Positions 8,926 to 17,564 of a stretch of DNA of 64,000 bases are shown one piece after another; position 1 is the first letter of the stretch; every line of letters starts with the position of its first letter. The stretch lies in the NCBI RefSeq assembly GCF_000335475.2, contig NZ_ANAH02000015.1, positions 124,001-188,000 of the forward strand, written 5' to 3'. The notes under the pieces are model-generated. The model searched no databases and had not been told where the DNA came from. It was given only the letters and a program-made list of their open reading frames with translations. The position numbers and the translations under genes are program-made. The DNA is from Cystobacter fuscus DSM 2262 (GTDB taxonomy: Bacteria; Myxococcota; Myxococcia; Myxococcales; Myxococcaceae).

Positions 8926-9983
8926 ACGGTGGAACGTCCCGCGGGAGCGGCCCGGCGCTGCGCCTGAGCGTGTTGGATCAATCCCCCATCCCCGAGGGCT
9001 CGACGGGGGCCGAGGCCCTGAGGAACACACTGGACCTCGCCCGGCACACGGACGCGCTCGGCTATCACCGCTACTGGGTGGCGGAGCACCACGGGGGCAC
9101 CATGCTCGCCTGCGCGAGCCCCGAGGCGCTCATCGGCCCCATCGCCCTGGCGACCTCGCACCTGCGCGTGGGCAGCGGCGGCGTGATGCTGCCCCACTAC
9201 AGTCCCTTCAAGGTCGCCGAGACCTTCAGCATGCTCAGCGGCCTCGCTCCGGGACGCATCGACCTGGGACTCGGCCGCGCACCGGGCTCGGACCGGATCA
9301 CCGCGCTCGCGCTGCAGCGTGACCGCCGCTACCACATGCCCGACGACTTCCCCTCCCAGCTCGCGGAGCTGTTGGGCTACCTCGCCGGAGAGCTGCCCGA
9401 GGACCATGCCTTCGCGCGGCTCACCACGATGCCGGGCCTGCCCGAGGTGCCCGAGCCCTGGCTGTTGGGCTCCTCGCCGCAGAGTGGCATCTGGGCGGCC
9501 GAGGCGGGCCTGCCCTACGCCTTCGCCGACTTCATCCAACCGGTGGGCGTGCCCATCGCCGCGCGCTACCGCGAGGAGTTCACCCCCTCGCGCTGGCTCG
9601 ACGCGCCGCGCGTCCTCGTCGCCGTCTGGGCCCTGTGCGCCGCCACCGACGCGGAGGCCGAGCGGCTCGCCTCCAGCATCAAGATGGCGGGGGCCATGCT
9701 GGTGCGGGGCCAGCCCATCCCCGTGCCTCCGGTCGACACCGCGCTGCGCTTCCTGAGCAACCTGGGCGGCATGTCGGCACTGCCCTTCCGGGAGCGGCGG
9801 TTGATCGTCGGCTCGCCCGCACGGGTGAAGGAATCCATCGAGACGGTGGCGCGGGAGTATGGAGCCGACGAGGTGATGATCGTCACCATCACGCACGAGC
9901 ACGCGGCGCGCCGCCGCTCCTACGAGCTCATCGCCGACGCCTTCGCCCTGCCCCGGCCCCCGCCCCCGCCTACCAAGGGCTGA
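8922..9983 (+). CDS. LLM-class flavin-dependent oxidoreductase (MsnO8-like)
   Basis: 353 residues of the bacterial-luciferase-like fold. RLSVLDQSPIPEGSTGAEAL at the N-terminus, YHRYWVAEHHG near residue 48, and G-R-I-D-L-G-L-G-R-A-P-G-S-D near 115 are hallmarks of the group 1 FMN/F420 family. The start overlaps the aldo/keto reductase stop (ATGA). Members act as FMN-dependent monooxygenases or F420-dependent reductases; the sequence does not separate these. It ends 43 bases before the metallo-hydrolase gene, which may share the transcript. Confidence 0.9.
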   Translation: MNGGTSRGSGPALRLSVLDQSPIPEGSTGAEALRNTLDLARHTDALGYHRYWVAEHHGGTMLACASPEALIGPIALATSHLRVGSGGVMLPHYSPFKVAETFSMLSGLAPGRIDLGLGRAPGSDRITALALQRDRRYHMPDDFPSQLAELLGYLAGELPEDHAFARLTTMPGLPEVPEPWLLGSSPQSGIWAAEAGLPYAFADFIQPVGVPIAARYREEFTPSRWLDAPRVLVAVWALCAATDAEAERLASSIKMAGAMLVRGQPIPVPPVDTALRFLSNLGGMSALPFRERRLIVGSPARVKESIETVAREYGADEVMIVTITHEHAARRRSYELIADAFALPRPPPPPTKG

Positions 9984-10025
9984 ACGGCTGGCGGGGGGGA
10001 GTGGGTCCCGTTACAACCGCCCCCT

Positions 10026-11141
10026 ATGCCCAAGGGATCCGTCTTCGGCGGGAAGGCCCACGGCCTCCGCCTCGAGCGAATGTCCGCGTCGCCCCGCTTC
10101 AGCGAGGGGGTCTTCCACAACACGGCCGGGGTGGGCCGGGGACTCAAGTCCGGCACCACGCTGCCGACACTCGGCGAGTTCTTCACCGGGGGCCAGGCGC
10201 GCACGCCCCCGGGCCTGCTGCCCACGGAGAACCCGCTGGCGACCTGGGCCCGGCCGGTGGACACGGGCCTGCGGGCGACGTGGCTCGGCCACTCCACGGT
10301 GCTGCTGGAGGTGGATGGGCTGCGCGTGCTCACGGATCCCGTCTGGGGCGAGCGCGCCTCACCCTTCGCCCTGCTCGGCCCCCGGCGCTTCCAGCCCATG
10401 CCGGTGACGATCGCCCAGTTGCCGCCGCTGGACGCGGTGATCATCTCGCACGACCACTATGATCATCTGGATCATCCGAGCGTGCTGGAGCTGGCGCGCC
10501 TGGGGGTGCCCTTCTACACGTCGCTCGGGGTGGGCGCGCACCTGGAGGCGTGGGGCGTGCCGCCCGAGCGCATCACCGAGCTGGACTGGTGGGAGTCCGC
10601 GCGACTGCCGCGCGGCGAGCTGCGCATCACCGCCGCGCCCTCGCAGCACTTCTCGGGGCGGGGGCTGGGCGACAGCAATCGCACGCTCTGGTCCTCGTTC
10701 GTGGTGGAGGGCCCGCGGCACAAGGTGTTCTTCAGCGGCGACACGGGACTGACGCCCGAGTACGCGGAGATCCGCCAGCGGCTCGGGCCGTTCGACCTGG
10801 TAATGCTGGAGGTGGGCGCGTTCCACGAGGCCTGGGGAAGCATCCACCTGGGACCGGCCAACGCGCTCGAGGCGCTGGAGCTGCTCGGTGGGGGAACGCT
10901 GCTTCCGGTGCACTGGGGCACGTTCAACCTCGCCCTGCACGCCTGGGACGAGCCCGCGGAGACGCTCTTGCGGCTGGGTGCGGAGCGGGGCGCGCGGCTG
11001 GTGATGCCCCGCGCGGGCGCCCCGGTGGAACCCTCGCGGGTGGAGGGGGTGGAGCCCTGGTGGCGCGCCGTGGGTGCCGGCGCGCCCGAGCCCCTCGAGC
11101 CCCGGGAGGCTCAGGCGACGGTGAGGATCTCCGCGCCCTGA
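10026..11141 (+). CDS. MBL-fold metal-dependent hydrolase (UlaG/NAPE-PLD-like)
   Basis: 371 residues. An N-terminal extension, H-N-T-A-G-V-G-R-G-L-K-S-G, leads to the metallo-beta-lactamase core: TWLGHSTVLLEVDG near 85-98, metal motif SHDHYDHLD at 141-149 (His142, His144, Asp146, His147), FFSGDTGLTPEY near 236-247 and LLPVHWGTFNLALHAWDEP near 295-313. This arrangement matches the UlaG and N-acyl-phosphatidylethanolamine phospholipase D-like branch rather than lactamases. A phospholipid- or lactone-hydrolysing role is possible. The last 31 bases overlap the convergent methionine aminopeptidase gene on the other strand. Confidence 0.88.
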   Translation: MPKGSVFGGKAHGLRLERMSASPRFSEGVFHNTAGVGRGLKSGTTLPTLGEFFTGGQARTPPGLLPTENPLATWARPVDTGLRATWLGHSTVLLEVDGLRVLTDPVWGERASPFALLGPRRFQPMPVTIAQLPPLDAVIISHDHYDHLDHPSVLELARLGVPFYTSLGVGAHLEAWGVPPERITELDWWESARLPRGELRITAAPSQHFSGRGLGDSNRTLWSSFVVEGPRHKVFFSGDTGLTPEYAEIRQRLGPFDLVMLEVGAFHEAWGSIHLGPANALEALELLGGGTLLPVHWGTFNLALHAWDEPAETLLRLGAERGARLVMPRAGAPVEPSRVEGVEPWWRAVGAGAPEPLEPREAQATVRISAP

Positions 11142-12109
11142 TCCGTCACCACCAGGGTGTGCTCGAACTGGGCGGTGCGGCTGCCGTCGGCGGTGACGGC
11201 GGTCCACCCATCGTCCCACTGCCGGTGGTGCCAGTGGCCGAGGGTGATCATCGGCTCGACGGTGAACGTCATGCCCGGGAGCATGATCGTCTTGGCCTCG
11301 GGGTCGAAGTGGTGGGGAACCTGGAGCGAGCTGTGGAAGCGCTCGCCGATGCCGTGGCCACAGTAGGCGCGCACCACCCCCATGTGGTTCTTGGTCGCGT
11401 GCGCCTCGATGGCCCGGCCGATGTCATTGATGGGCCGGCCCGGCTTCACCGCCTCGATGCCGAGCATGAGGCACTCCTTGGTGACCTCCACCAGGCGCCG
11501 GCTCTCGGCGTCCACGTTGCCGATGAGGTAGGTGGCCGAGCAGTCCCCGTGCACCCCATCCAGGAAGATGGTGATGTCGAGGTTGATGATGTCCCCGTCC
11601 TCGAGCGGGCGGCTGTCGGGGATGCCGTGGCAGATGACCTCGTTGACCGAGGTGCACAGCGACTTGGGGAAGCCGTGGTAGTTGAGGGGGCTGGGGTAGC
11701 CGCCGCGGCGGATGTACTCCTCGTGCGCGATGGCGTCGATCTCGTCCGTGGTCATGCCGACGCGCAGGTGGGCGGCCGTCGCGTTCATCACCTCGGCGGC
11801 GGCCTTGCAGGCGCGGCGCATGCGGGCGATGACGTCGGGGCTCTGCACGTCGGAGATGGGGCCGCTGCGGGAGGGACGCCCGGTGGCCGCGTAGTCGGGC
11901 CGGGGGATGTGTAGCGGGACGGGGCGCATGGGGCTGATGACGCCCGGCCGGATGCCGCGCGAGCGGGCCTCGGGCCCTCGCTTGCGAGCCTCCACGGCGT
12001 CCGCGCCCCGATGGCACTTCTTGTACTTGGTGCCACTCCCACACCAACAGACGTCATTGGGCTTGGGAAGCACGGCGGGGGGAACACGTTCAGTGGAAAC
12101 GTCGGTCAT
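11111..12109 (-). CDS. map: type I methionine aminopeptidase with N-terminal SEC-C zinc motif
   Basis: 332 residues. A SEC-C zinc motif lies at 21-33 (Cys21, Cys23, Cys32, His33 in CWCGSGTKYKKCH); these motifs can bind the ribosome or SecB-like partners. The M24 catalytic domain spans about 85-330 with metal ligands Asp178, Asp189, His252, Glu285 and Glu316. It removes N-terminal methionine from nascent proteins in the cytosol. The SEC-C extension probably helps ribosome docking, as in actinobacterial and some eukaryotic-like forms; this is inferred. The 3' end overlaps the convergent metallo-hydrolase by 31 bases. Confidence 0.95.
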   Translation of the reverse strand: MTDVSTERVPPAVLPKPNDVCWCGSGTKYKKCHRGADAVEARKRGPEARSRGIRPGVISPMRPVPLHIPRPDYAATGRPSRSGPISDVQSPDVIARMRRACKAAAEVMNATAAHLRVGMTTDEIDAIAHEEYIRRGGYPSPLNYHGFPKSLCTSVNEVICHGIPDSRPLEDGDIINLDITIFLDGVHGDCSATYLIGNVDAESRRLVEVTKECLMLGIEAVKPGRPINDIGRAIEAHATKNHMGVVRAYCGHGIGERFHSSLQVPHHFDPEAKTIMLPGMTFTVEPMITLGHWHHRQWDDGWTAVTADGSRTAQFEHTLVVTDQGAEILTVA

Positions 12110-12372
12110 GACGGTGAGCTATAACCGGTGGGCCCCAACGAATCCATCCCCCGCGCACCCTCTTGTCCGGTGTTTTCCGGGTTACCCTCCTGGAGCCCAC
12201 CACGGGAGGTAGGCCCGAGCCCTCGGCCGTGGGCCTCCCGGGCGCCTTCGGCCAGGGTGCTCGGCCGACCTGGGCCTCTCCTCCGGCGTCCAGGTGGAAC
12301 CCGAGGATGCCATCCTCGAGCGCACCGTCCCCGAGACGGGGGTTAGAGTTGCCGGAGAGGGAGGAGCCACGG

Positions 12373-13731
12373 GTGCACCCCTATCACTGGGACGCGGGGC
12401 TGGAGCCGAGGCTCCAGCAGGTTGCTGAGCGGGTCGGCAGGCTGAGGCAAGCACGGCTGCACCCGGCGGCCGTCCAGAACCTCCGCCACTGGTTCCGCAT
12501 CCACCACACGTACCACTCGAATGCGATCGAGGGGAACCGTCTCACCCTGCCCGAGACGCGCGCGGTGCTCGAGGACGGCATCACCATCTCCGGCAAATCG
12601 CTCAAGGACCACCTGGAGGCGGTGAACCTCTCGCAGGCGCTCGACTTCATCGAGGAGCTGGCCCGGGCGGAAACCCCTCTCAGTGAGCGCGAGGTGCGCG
12701 ACATCCATGCCATCGTCCTGCGCTCCATCGATGTGAACAACGCCGGGCGGTACCGGGGCATCAACGTGCGAATTGGAGGAACCGACTACACGCCGCCTCC
12801 AGCCCATGCCGTCCCGGAGCGGATGGAGGAATTCGGCCGCTGGCTCGCGAGCCACGAGCCGGAGCACCCCATCGTCGTCGCCGCCATCGCCCATGCGTGG
12901 TTCGAGACCATTCATCCCTTCATCGACGGGAACGGACGGACGGGACGGCTGCTCGCGAATCTCCTCCTGATGCGCCAGGGCTACCCGGTCACCGTCCTTC
13001 GGGTGGAGGAGCGCGCGCGTTACTACACGGCGCTGGACCAGTCCCATACTGGCGAACTCTCCCCCATCGTGGAACTGACGCTGGAGACCGTCGAGCGCAG
13101 CCTCGCCGAGTACGAGCGGCTCATCCAGGAGGTGGAGGTCCGCGAGCCGGCCATCGAGTACCTCGCCGAGCGATTGGCCTCCACACGGCAGGAGAGAAAC
13201 CCGAAGTACCTCGGATGGAAGTACGGCGTTGAAGCGATCCAACAGAATCTGGCGGAGACGGCGGAGCGGATCACTGAGCAGTTGAAGGGGCGAACCTCGG
13301 GCATCGACTTGAGGTTCATGCCCACGCTCGTGACGGAGCAACTCTGGCGAGAGTCTCAATCAAGGAGGCAAGTGATTGGCCAGTTCTCCGCGAACAGCCC
13401 TCGTGCCAGCTTCTCTTGTTCTCTCAGCGTCGGCGAGCCTCCCAGGGAGGCACAACGTTTGATGGGGGAGGTGGCGGGTCCTGCCATCTACGTCGATCTC
13501 AAGGAAAAGGCAGACGAGCCCGAGCATTTTCTCATGGCCGTACCAGACCAACACCTCTTCACCGCGCTCTACGCGACGGGCAAGGGATTCAATGCCCTGA
13601 TCTCGCCCCCCTTCAGAAAGACCTCACCTCCGAACGAGCCCGAGCCAGAGATGAACGTGAAGAGGCAGGTATCCGCCCTGAAGATCGCGACGGACATCTG
13701 GACCTATCTCATCGAGCGTCACCTCACCTGA
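12373..13731 (+). CDS. Fic-domain protein with N-terminal inhibitory motif
   Basis: 452 residues from GTG 12373, chosen because GAGGGAGGAG lies 6 bases upstream. The Fic active site HPFIDGNGRTGR is intact at 181-192, so AMPylation or a related NMP transfer onto Ser/Thr/Tyr hydroxyls is expected. An inhibitory helix motif S-x-x-x-E-G (SNAIEG, 49-54) precedes it, the class II arrangement in which the glutamate blocks ATP until relieved. A helical middle part follows, then a C-terminal domain of about 130 residues that I do not recognise. The gene stands alone, without a separate antitoxin. The 263 bases upstream hold no further gene. Confidence 0.92.
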   Translation: MHPYHWDAGLEPRLQQVAERVGRLRQARLHPAAVQNLRHWFRIHHTYHSNAIEGNRLTLPETRAVLEDGITISGKSLKDHLEAVNLSQALDFIEELARAETPLSEREVRDIHAIVLRSIDVNNAGRYRGINVRIGGTDYTPPPAHAVPERMEEFGRWLASHEPEHPIVVAAIAHAWFETIHPFIDGNGRTGRLLANLLLMRQGYPVTVLRVEERARYYTALDQSHTGELSPIVELTLETVERSLAEYERLIQEVEVREPAIEYLAERLASTRQERNPKYLGWKYGVEAIQQNLAETAERITEQLKGRTSGIDLRFMPTLVTEQLWRESQSRRQVIGQFSANSPRASFSCSLSVGEPPREAQRLMGEVAGPAIYVDLKEKADEPEHFLMAVPDQHLFTALYATGKGFNALISPPFRKTSPPNEPEPEMNVKRQVSALKIATDIWTYLIERHLT

Positions 13732-13740
13732 AGACAGTGA

Positions 13741-14430
13741 CTATCCGCCCGCGCTCGCATCCTTGAGTTCGCCGGGAACGAGCCGATCCCTTACCCCCAG
13801 GTGCGCCTCCAGCGTGCGCTCCAGGAAGAGCACCTGCTCGGCGGAGAGCTTCTTCGAGACGAGCTTGCGGCTGCTGCCATCCCGGCACAACACGCGCAGC
13901 TGATACACCTGTTTGAATTTCCCCCCGGCGAACTCCGTGCGCTTCTGGCCATAGAGCTGACGAAGTTCGTGCGCCTCCACCGTGCTCGGAAGGACGAACC
14001 AGGGCAGCGGGCCATGCCGCACCGAGATCCCCGTCCGGGGTGAGGCCTCGATGCGCGTGCGGTTGACGCTCCGCAGGAGCACCCCGTAGCCGATGAAGGG
14101 ACTCGAGGCGAGGAAAAGCCAGGGCAGCATCTCCTGGTCCGCGCGCACCGTGTATGCCCCCAGCAGCCCCGCCAGTCCCAGTCCCACGAGACCCAGGAAC
14201 ACAAGGGCGTTGAGCCAGAGATCCACCGGACCCCAGCTCCAGCTCCAACTCACGCGGAGGACGTCTCCCTCGCGCGCCATCTCCCAGCCGTCGTCCAATC
14301 GCCGGGGAGCGTCCACCGCCGTCGTGACGGCGTAGAGCCCACCGCACGAGGAACACCTCACACACAGCGTGTCCGGCAGGGCGTCCCCCTCCTGGAGATG
14401 GGCACCGCAGAGATCGCAACGAGAAAGCAT
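13741..14430 (-). CDS. membrane protein with N-terminal zinc-ribbon-like pair
   Basis: 229 residues. The N-terminus carries two Cys pairs, CDLCGAHL (5-8) and CVRCSSCGG (about 23-29), which form a plausible zinc ribbon. Two hydrophobic segments follow at about 72-93 (LVFLGLVGLGLAGLLGAY) and 100-116 (LPWLFLASSPFIGYGVLL). The C-terminal 110 residues are soluble and beta-rich, with FVLPSTVEAHELRQLYGQKR. Not recognised beyond this architecture, which is common in myxobacterial orphan proteins. It ends 9 bases from the convergent Fic gene. Confidence 0.68.
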   Translation of the reverse strand: MLSRCDLCGAHLQEGDALPDTLCVRCSSCGGLYAVTTAVDAPRRLDDGWEMAREGDVLRVSWSWSWGPVDLWLNALVFLGLVGLGLAGLLGAYTVRADQEMLPWLFLASSPFIGYGVLLRSVNRTRIEASPRTGISVRHGPLPWFVLPSTVEAHELRQLYGQKRTEFAGGKFKQVYQLRVLCRDGSSRKLVSKKLSAEQVLFLERTLEAHLGVRDRLVPGELKDASAGG

Positions 14431-14486
14431 GGGCGAACTCTAGCGACTGTCCCTGGCTGTCCGCGAGGCATGCGGGAGGGAGATGA

Positions 14487-14624
14487 CGTGCGCGGCTGCT
14501 CGACCGGGGCGAGCTCGACATGGCGGACCCTCGCTCGGTGACCACCGCGCTCGAGCAGCACCAGCCGTGGGCCGTCATCAACGCGGCGGGCTTCGGGTGC
14601 GTGGATGCCAGAGAGGTCGATCCG
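14487..14624 (+). pseudogene. relic of RmlD-like dTDP-sugar reductase
   Basis: A 46-codon stretch reads RARLLDRGELDMADPRSVTT, then ALEQHQPWAVINAAG and a V-D-A-R-E-V-D-P end. This matches the RmlD/SDR pattern D-R-x-E-L-D, P-x-x-V-x-x-x-L, P-x-x-V-I-N-A-A and V-D-x-A-E. It follows an in-frame TGA and lacks both the upstream Rossmann GxxGxxG and everything downstream, where the similarity stops abruptly. It is a decayed fragment of a sugar-nucleotide reductase, not a working gene. The rest of the 260-base gap between the two minus-strand membrane-protein genes holds nothing else. Confidence 0.6.
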
Positions 14625-14690
14625 GCGGGAAGCATCGCGCCGGGCCGAGCCCCCGGAGGGTCCCCCGCCCGGCTTGCTCGCGGACAAGGC

Positions 14691-15086
14691 TCAGAGCTGG
14701 GCGTGACGCCGCACGCCCATGCCGCGCACGGGCCGCTCGGCGGCCTTGTAATCGGTCGCCAGCCAGACCAGGAAGAGGCCAATCGCCGAGACGATGAAGA
14801 AGTTGGACGCCGAGGCGATGGTCGAGAAGCCAAACAGGAAAGGCGCCGCGAGCAGGACGATTGCGACGACGGCCTCGACGATTCCGTGGATGGGGAAGGG
14901 AATGAGCCTGGCCACCCCGAGCGGATAGGCGGTCAGCAGGCTCATGCACAACTGCATCATGGCCATCAAATAGCAAAGCACCGCTGGCAGTCCCGGGAAG
15001 CCGAACAGGGAGGGAGCCAGCGCGAACAGCACCACGATGAAATAGTCACCGTAGCCATGAATCTTGGGGGAAAGAGGGACTTTCAT
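14691..15086 (-). CDS. four-helix small membrane protein (SPW-repeat-like)
   Basis: 131 residues from ATG 15086, which has GAGGTCCACG just upstream. Four hydrophobic segments cover most of the chain (YFIVVLFALAPSLFGF, PAVLCYLMAMMQLCMSLL, VEAVVAIVLLAAPFLFGF, FFIVSAIGLFLVWLA). The repeated A-P-x-L-F-G-F motif in the first and third segments indicates an internal duplication, as in SPW-repeat proteins. No catalytic residues are evident. Function unknown; integral membrane location is clear. Confidence 0.7.
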   Translation of the reverse strand: MKVPLSPKIHGYGDYFIVVLFALAPSLFGFPGLPAVLCYLMAMMQLCMSLLTAYPLGVARLIPFPIHGIVEAVVAIVLLAAPFLFGFSTIASASNFFIVSAIGLFLVWLATDYKAAERPVRGMGVRRHAQL

Positions 15087-15263
15087 CGTGGACCTCGTGC
15101 ACCGGGGACCCAGACAGACACCTGCTGGCACGGCCCTGCCTGGAAATGGGTGCCTTCCGGAGTGGACGTGCCCTGATCTCCAGCGTGGCCACGCCTCGGG
15201 TCAATGCCAGCCCGGGATGCTCACGCGTCAGGGGAGTGTCCGGAGTGAGGAGGGCATGCGGGC

Positions 15264-15689
15264 CTACTCGGTGCCAGCCCGCTTCAGGGCCCCGAGAACC
15301 AGTCCCATGACATGGAAGGCGAGTCCCATGCCCCAACCCACCGCGGGCCATTGGACCCACCAACCCGGGCCGCTCATCATGTCCACGATAGAGAGCCCGC
15401 TCATGACGATGCCGTAGCTCATGCCGTGGGCCGCCAGGCCGATCAGCGCGCCCCGGCGACGGGACTGGCGCTTGAGCTTCTTCGCCCGGTCGGCGAGCAC
15501 CTGCTCCACGGCGTCCTCACTCACCCCCAGCTCGCGCGCCAGGGCGAGGAGATCCTCGCGCGTGAGCTGACGAGACCCGGTGGAGGGGAGGTCGTACCGG
15601 CGCTCGAGCATGCGCGAGGTGGCCTCGCGAACGATCTCCGCGGCCTCATCGTGGGTAAAGCGCGGCGGTTGTTGCCGGGTGTCAGCCAT
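15264..15689 (-). CDS. 2TM-domain small membrane protein
   Basis: 141 residues. The N-terminal half is soluble and helical: FTHDEAAEIVREATSRMLER, then T-R-E-D-L-L-A-L-A-R-E-L-G-V-S, a pattern seen ahead of 2TM and SHOCT-like modules. Two hydrophobic helices follow at about 83-100 and 111-133 (WPAVGWGMGLAFHVMGLVLG). This is the 2TM architecture seen in kinase-associated and orphan membrane proteins; no enzymatic role is implied. The gene is divergent from the first toxin module. Confidence 0.65.
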   Translation of the reverse strand: MADTRQQPPRFTHDEAAEIVREATSRMLERRYDLPSTGSRQLTREDLLALARELGVSEDAVEQVLADRAKKLKRQSRRRGALIGLAAHGMSYGIVMSGLSIVDMMSGPGWWVQWPAVGWGMGLAFHVMGLVLGALKRAGTE

Positions 15690-15810
15690 TCTCGAAGGTT
15701 ATCCAAGGAAACCTCCCGCGCAACAGGGCCGCGCTCCTCCGCGCATTCACTTCATCGACGGACTCCGCCGTGAGAGAGTCCACACGACCCATGCCCCTCG
15801 GAAGCACACC

Positions 15811-16614
15811 ATGCCCTCTGTCGTGAAGCGCTGGAGACGTCCGGGACTGTTTTTGCTCGGAGGACTGCTCTGGGTGTGCGGTCCAACGGGCCATGCCGGC
15901 GATTCCGTCACGAACGCCTGTCGGCAGAATCCCGCCAACTGCGCTCTCCTCAACGGACAGGAGGCGGGCGCCGCCCCCACCGTCCGTGGCGGGGCCGAAA
16001 TCGCCTCCATCGCCGCCACGCTCCGCTTCCTCTCCCCCGAGTTGAAGCTCCGCATCGAGCGGACCCTGCATGAATGCGCCGCGTGGGCGGATGCCGAGGT
16101 CAACCGGCGGCGCCTGGGCGGCGATGCACCCTCACGCCAGCAGTGCCAGGAGGTGCTTCCCACGCTGGACCCCTGTGGGCAGAAGGTGACCCGGGCCATG
16201 CAATGGGGTAGCGAGAAGCACGGCCTGGCCACCCAGTGCGTCCAGGAGCAGTTGGACCCGCTGATTCCAGGACGCTTCAGCCTGGAGCCCCGCTACCGCT
16301 ACGACAGGCCAACGGGACAGGTGCAGTGGCTCAGCCCGGCGGAAGTCCGCGCCCTTCTCCGGCAGGATTGCGGCAAAGAACTGAAAGGGACACTGGTGCC
16401 GGACGTGGTCATCCACTCCGGCAATCCACTCCAGGCCATCTCCATCTACGACTTCAAGTTCCCTTGTCCTCCCCACAACAAAACGCCCTGGAGGATGTAT
16501 GAGCATGGACAGTACAAGGGATTGAGCCAGGGACAAGTGTACGTCGAAGCACTCAAGACAGAAGCAGCCCTCGTCACTCCGAGACGTGGAATAGAGCAGA
16601 GGATCCATCCATGA
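15811..16614 (+). CDS. Sec-exported putative PD-(D/E)XK nuclease toxin, copy 1
   Basis: 267 residues. A Sec signal peptide (R-W-R-R, hydrophobic core FLLGGLLWVCG, cleavage after GHA near residue 29) precedes a Cys-containing middle part. Near the C-terminus, Pro197-Asp198 in LVPDVVIH, Asp214-x-Lys216 in SIYDFKFPC and Gln242...Tyr244 in QGQVYVEAL form the P-D...D-x-K...Q-x-x-Y pattern of PD-(D/E)XK (VRR-NUC-like) nucleases. The function as an antibacterial toxin is inferred from the fold pattern and the coupled DUF3396 partner, which starts inside its stop (ATGA). No marker ties it to a particular secretion machine. Confidence 0.7.
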   Translation: MPSVVKRWRRPGLFLLGGLLWVCGPTGHAGDSVTNACRQNPANCALLNGQEAGAAPTVRGGAEIASIAATLRFLSPELKLRIERTLHECAAWADAEVNRRRLGGDAPSRQQCQEVLPTLDPCGQKVTRAMQWGSEKHGLATQCVQEQLDPLIPGRFSLEPRYRYDRPTGQVQWLSPAEVRALLRQDCGKELKGTLVPDVVIHSGNPLQAISIYDFKFPCPPHNKTPWRMYEHGQYKGLSQGQVYVEALKTEAALVTPRRGIEQRIHP

Positions 16615-17516
16615 GCGAGCACTGCCCGACCATCCGCATCTGCGCACAAGATGGCAGTATCTTGATACGAGATGGATTGAGCATCTGCTTCTACATGCGC
16701 CGCCATCACCACGAGGTGGCACAAGACGTCATGCGTTCCCTGGAGACATACCTGCGGGTCCTGGGCCCGGAAGCGCTCGGCTGGTACGCGGATAGCGAAG
16801 GAGACTGGCAGGAGTTGGATGAGGCGGGCTGGGCACACATCCAAAGCCGGATGCAGGGAAGCAGCCCCCTCATCACGTTGTCAGACAACCCCCGCGAAGC
16901 CGGTCCCTATCAATTCGAGTACTTCGGCAAGGACCTCGAAGCCCCGTTCTTCATCGACAACCCCCATGCGGTCTGTGCGTTGGAGTTCTGGCTGCCCACC
17001 GGGTTCCTGGAGGAACGAGGGCCCGCGCACGTGCGCGAACTGGCCCTGGCTCTGGCCGCTCCCCTCCCCTTCAACTCCGGCCATGTCAGCCTCTCCTTCA
17101 ACGCCCTTCACCAACTCGCGGGCGTCTCCGATGAACTTCGACAATTGCGCCTGCGCTACCCCGGAATGGACGTCCATGGACTGGAACGCATTGGTTGGCA
17201 TATCGGCACACGGATACGAGGCCCCCACTGGCTGACCTTCCTGGGCCCACACGTCCTCGGCGAGTTGGGCGGAGTCCCGGGACTGCGCTCCCGCCTCGTC
17301 TCCCCGGACATCTCCGTTCAACTCCTGGACGGCGAGCGCGCCCTCGTCACCCTCGGCGAATGGCCCGAGGCGGGTGACACCACCCGGGGGTTCACCCTGC
17401 CCCTGCACCGGGAGCTCGCCCGCGTGTTGGAACCCTGGCTCTACCACGAGCCTCCCCTCCGCGACCCCGTGGCCAACGAGGACACCCTCCGCTGGGAGCG
17501 CCGTTTCCTCGACTGA
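16611..17516 (+). CDS. DUF3396 (type VI immunity family) protein, copy 1
   Basis: 301 residues, no signal peptide, so cytosolic. Recognised as DUF3396 by the N-terminal I-L-I-R-D-G-L-S-I-C-F-Y-M-R segment, the FEYFGKDLEAPFFIDNPHAV and LEFWLPTGFLEERG blocks, and the IRGPHWLTFLGPHVLGELGG block near residue 200. Family members neutralise nuclease effectors by binding them. The 4-base overlap with the nuclease gene ensures co-production of toxin and protector. Compared with copies 2 and 3, it differs most between about residues 55 and 105, a likely specificity surface. Confidence 0.82.
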   Translation: MSEHCPTIRICAQDGSILIRDGLSICFYMRRHHHEVAQDVMRSLETYLRVLGPEALGWYADSEGDWQELDEAGWAHIQSRMQGSSPLITLSDNPREAGPYQFEYFGKDLEAPFFIDNPHAVCALEFWLPTGFLEERGPAHVRELALALAAPLPFNSGHVSLSFNALHQLAGVSDELRQLRLRYPGMDVHGLERIGWHIGTRIRGPHWLTFLGPHVLGELGGVPGLRSRLVSPDISVQLLDGERALVTLGEWPEAGDTTRGFTLPLHRELARVLEPWLYHEPPLRDPVANEDTLRWERRFLD

Positions 17517-17564
17517 CTCCGCCGTGCGAGAGTCCACGCGGCCCATGCCTCTCGGGAGCACATC

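Noticed and set aside
5887-9030. Minus-strand open frame of more than 1000 codons
   Set aside because: Antisense to the metallophosphoesterase, aldo/keto reductase and start of the oxidoreductase, all with intact motifs; no domain is visible in the antisense reading.
15125-15142. Sigma-54-type promoter TGGCAC...TGC
   Set aside because: The spacing between the GG and GC elements is one base short and the orientation faces no gene start.
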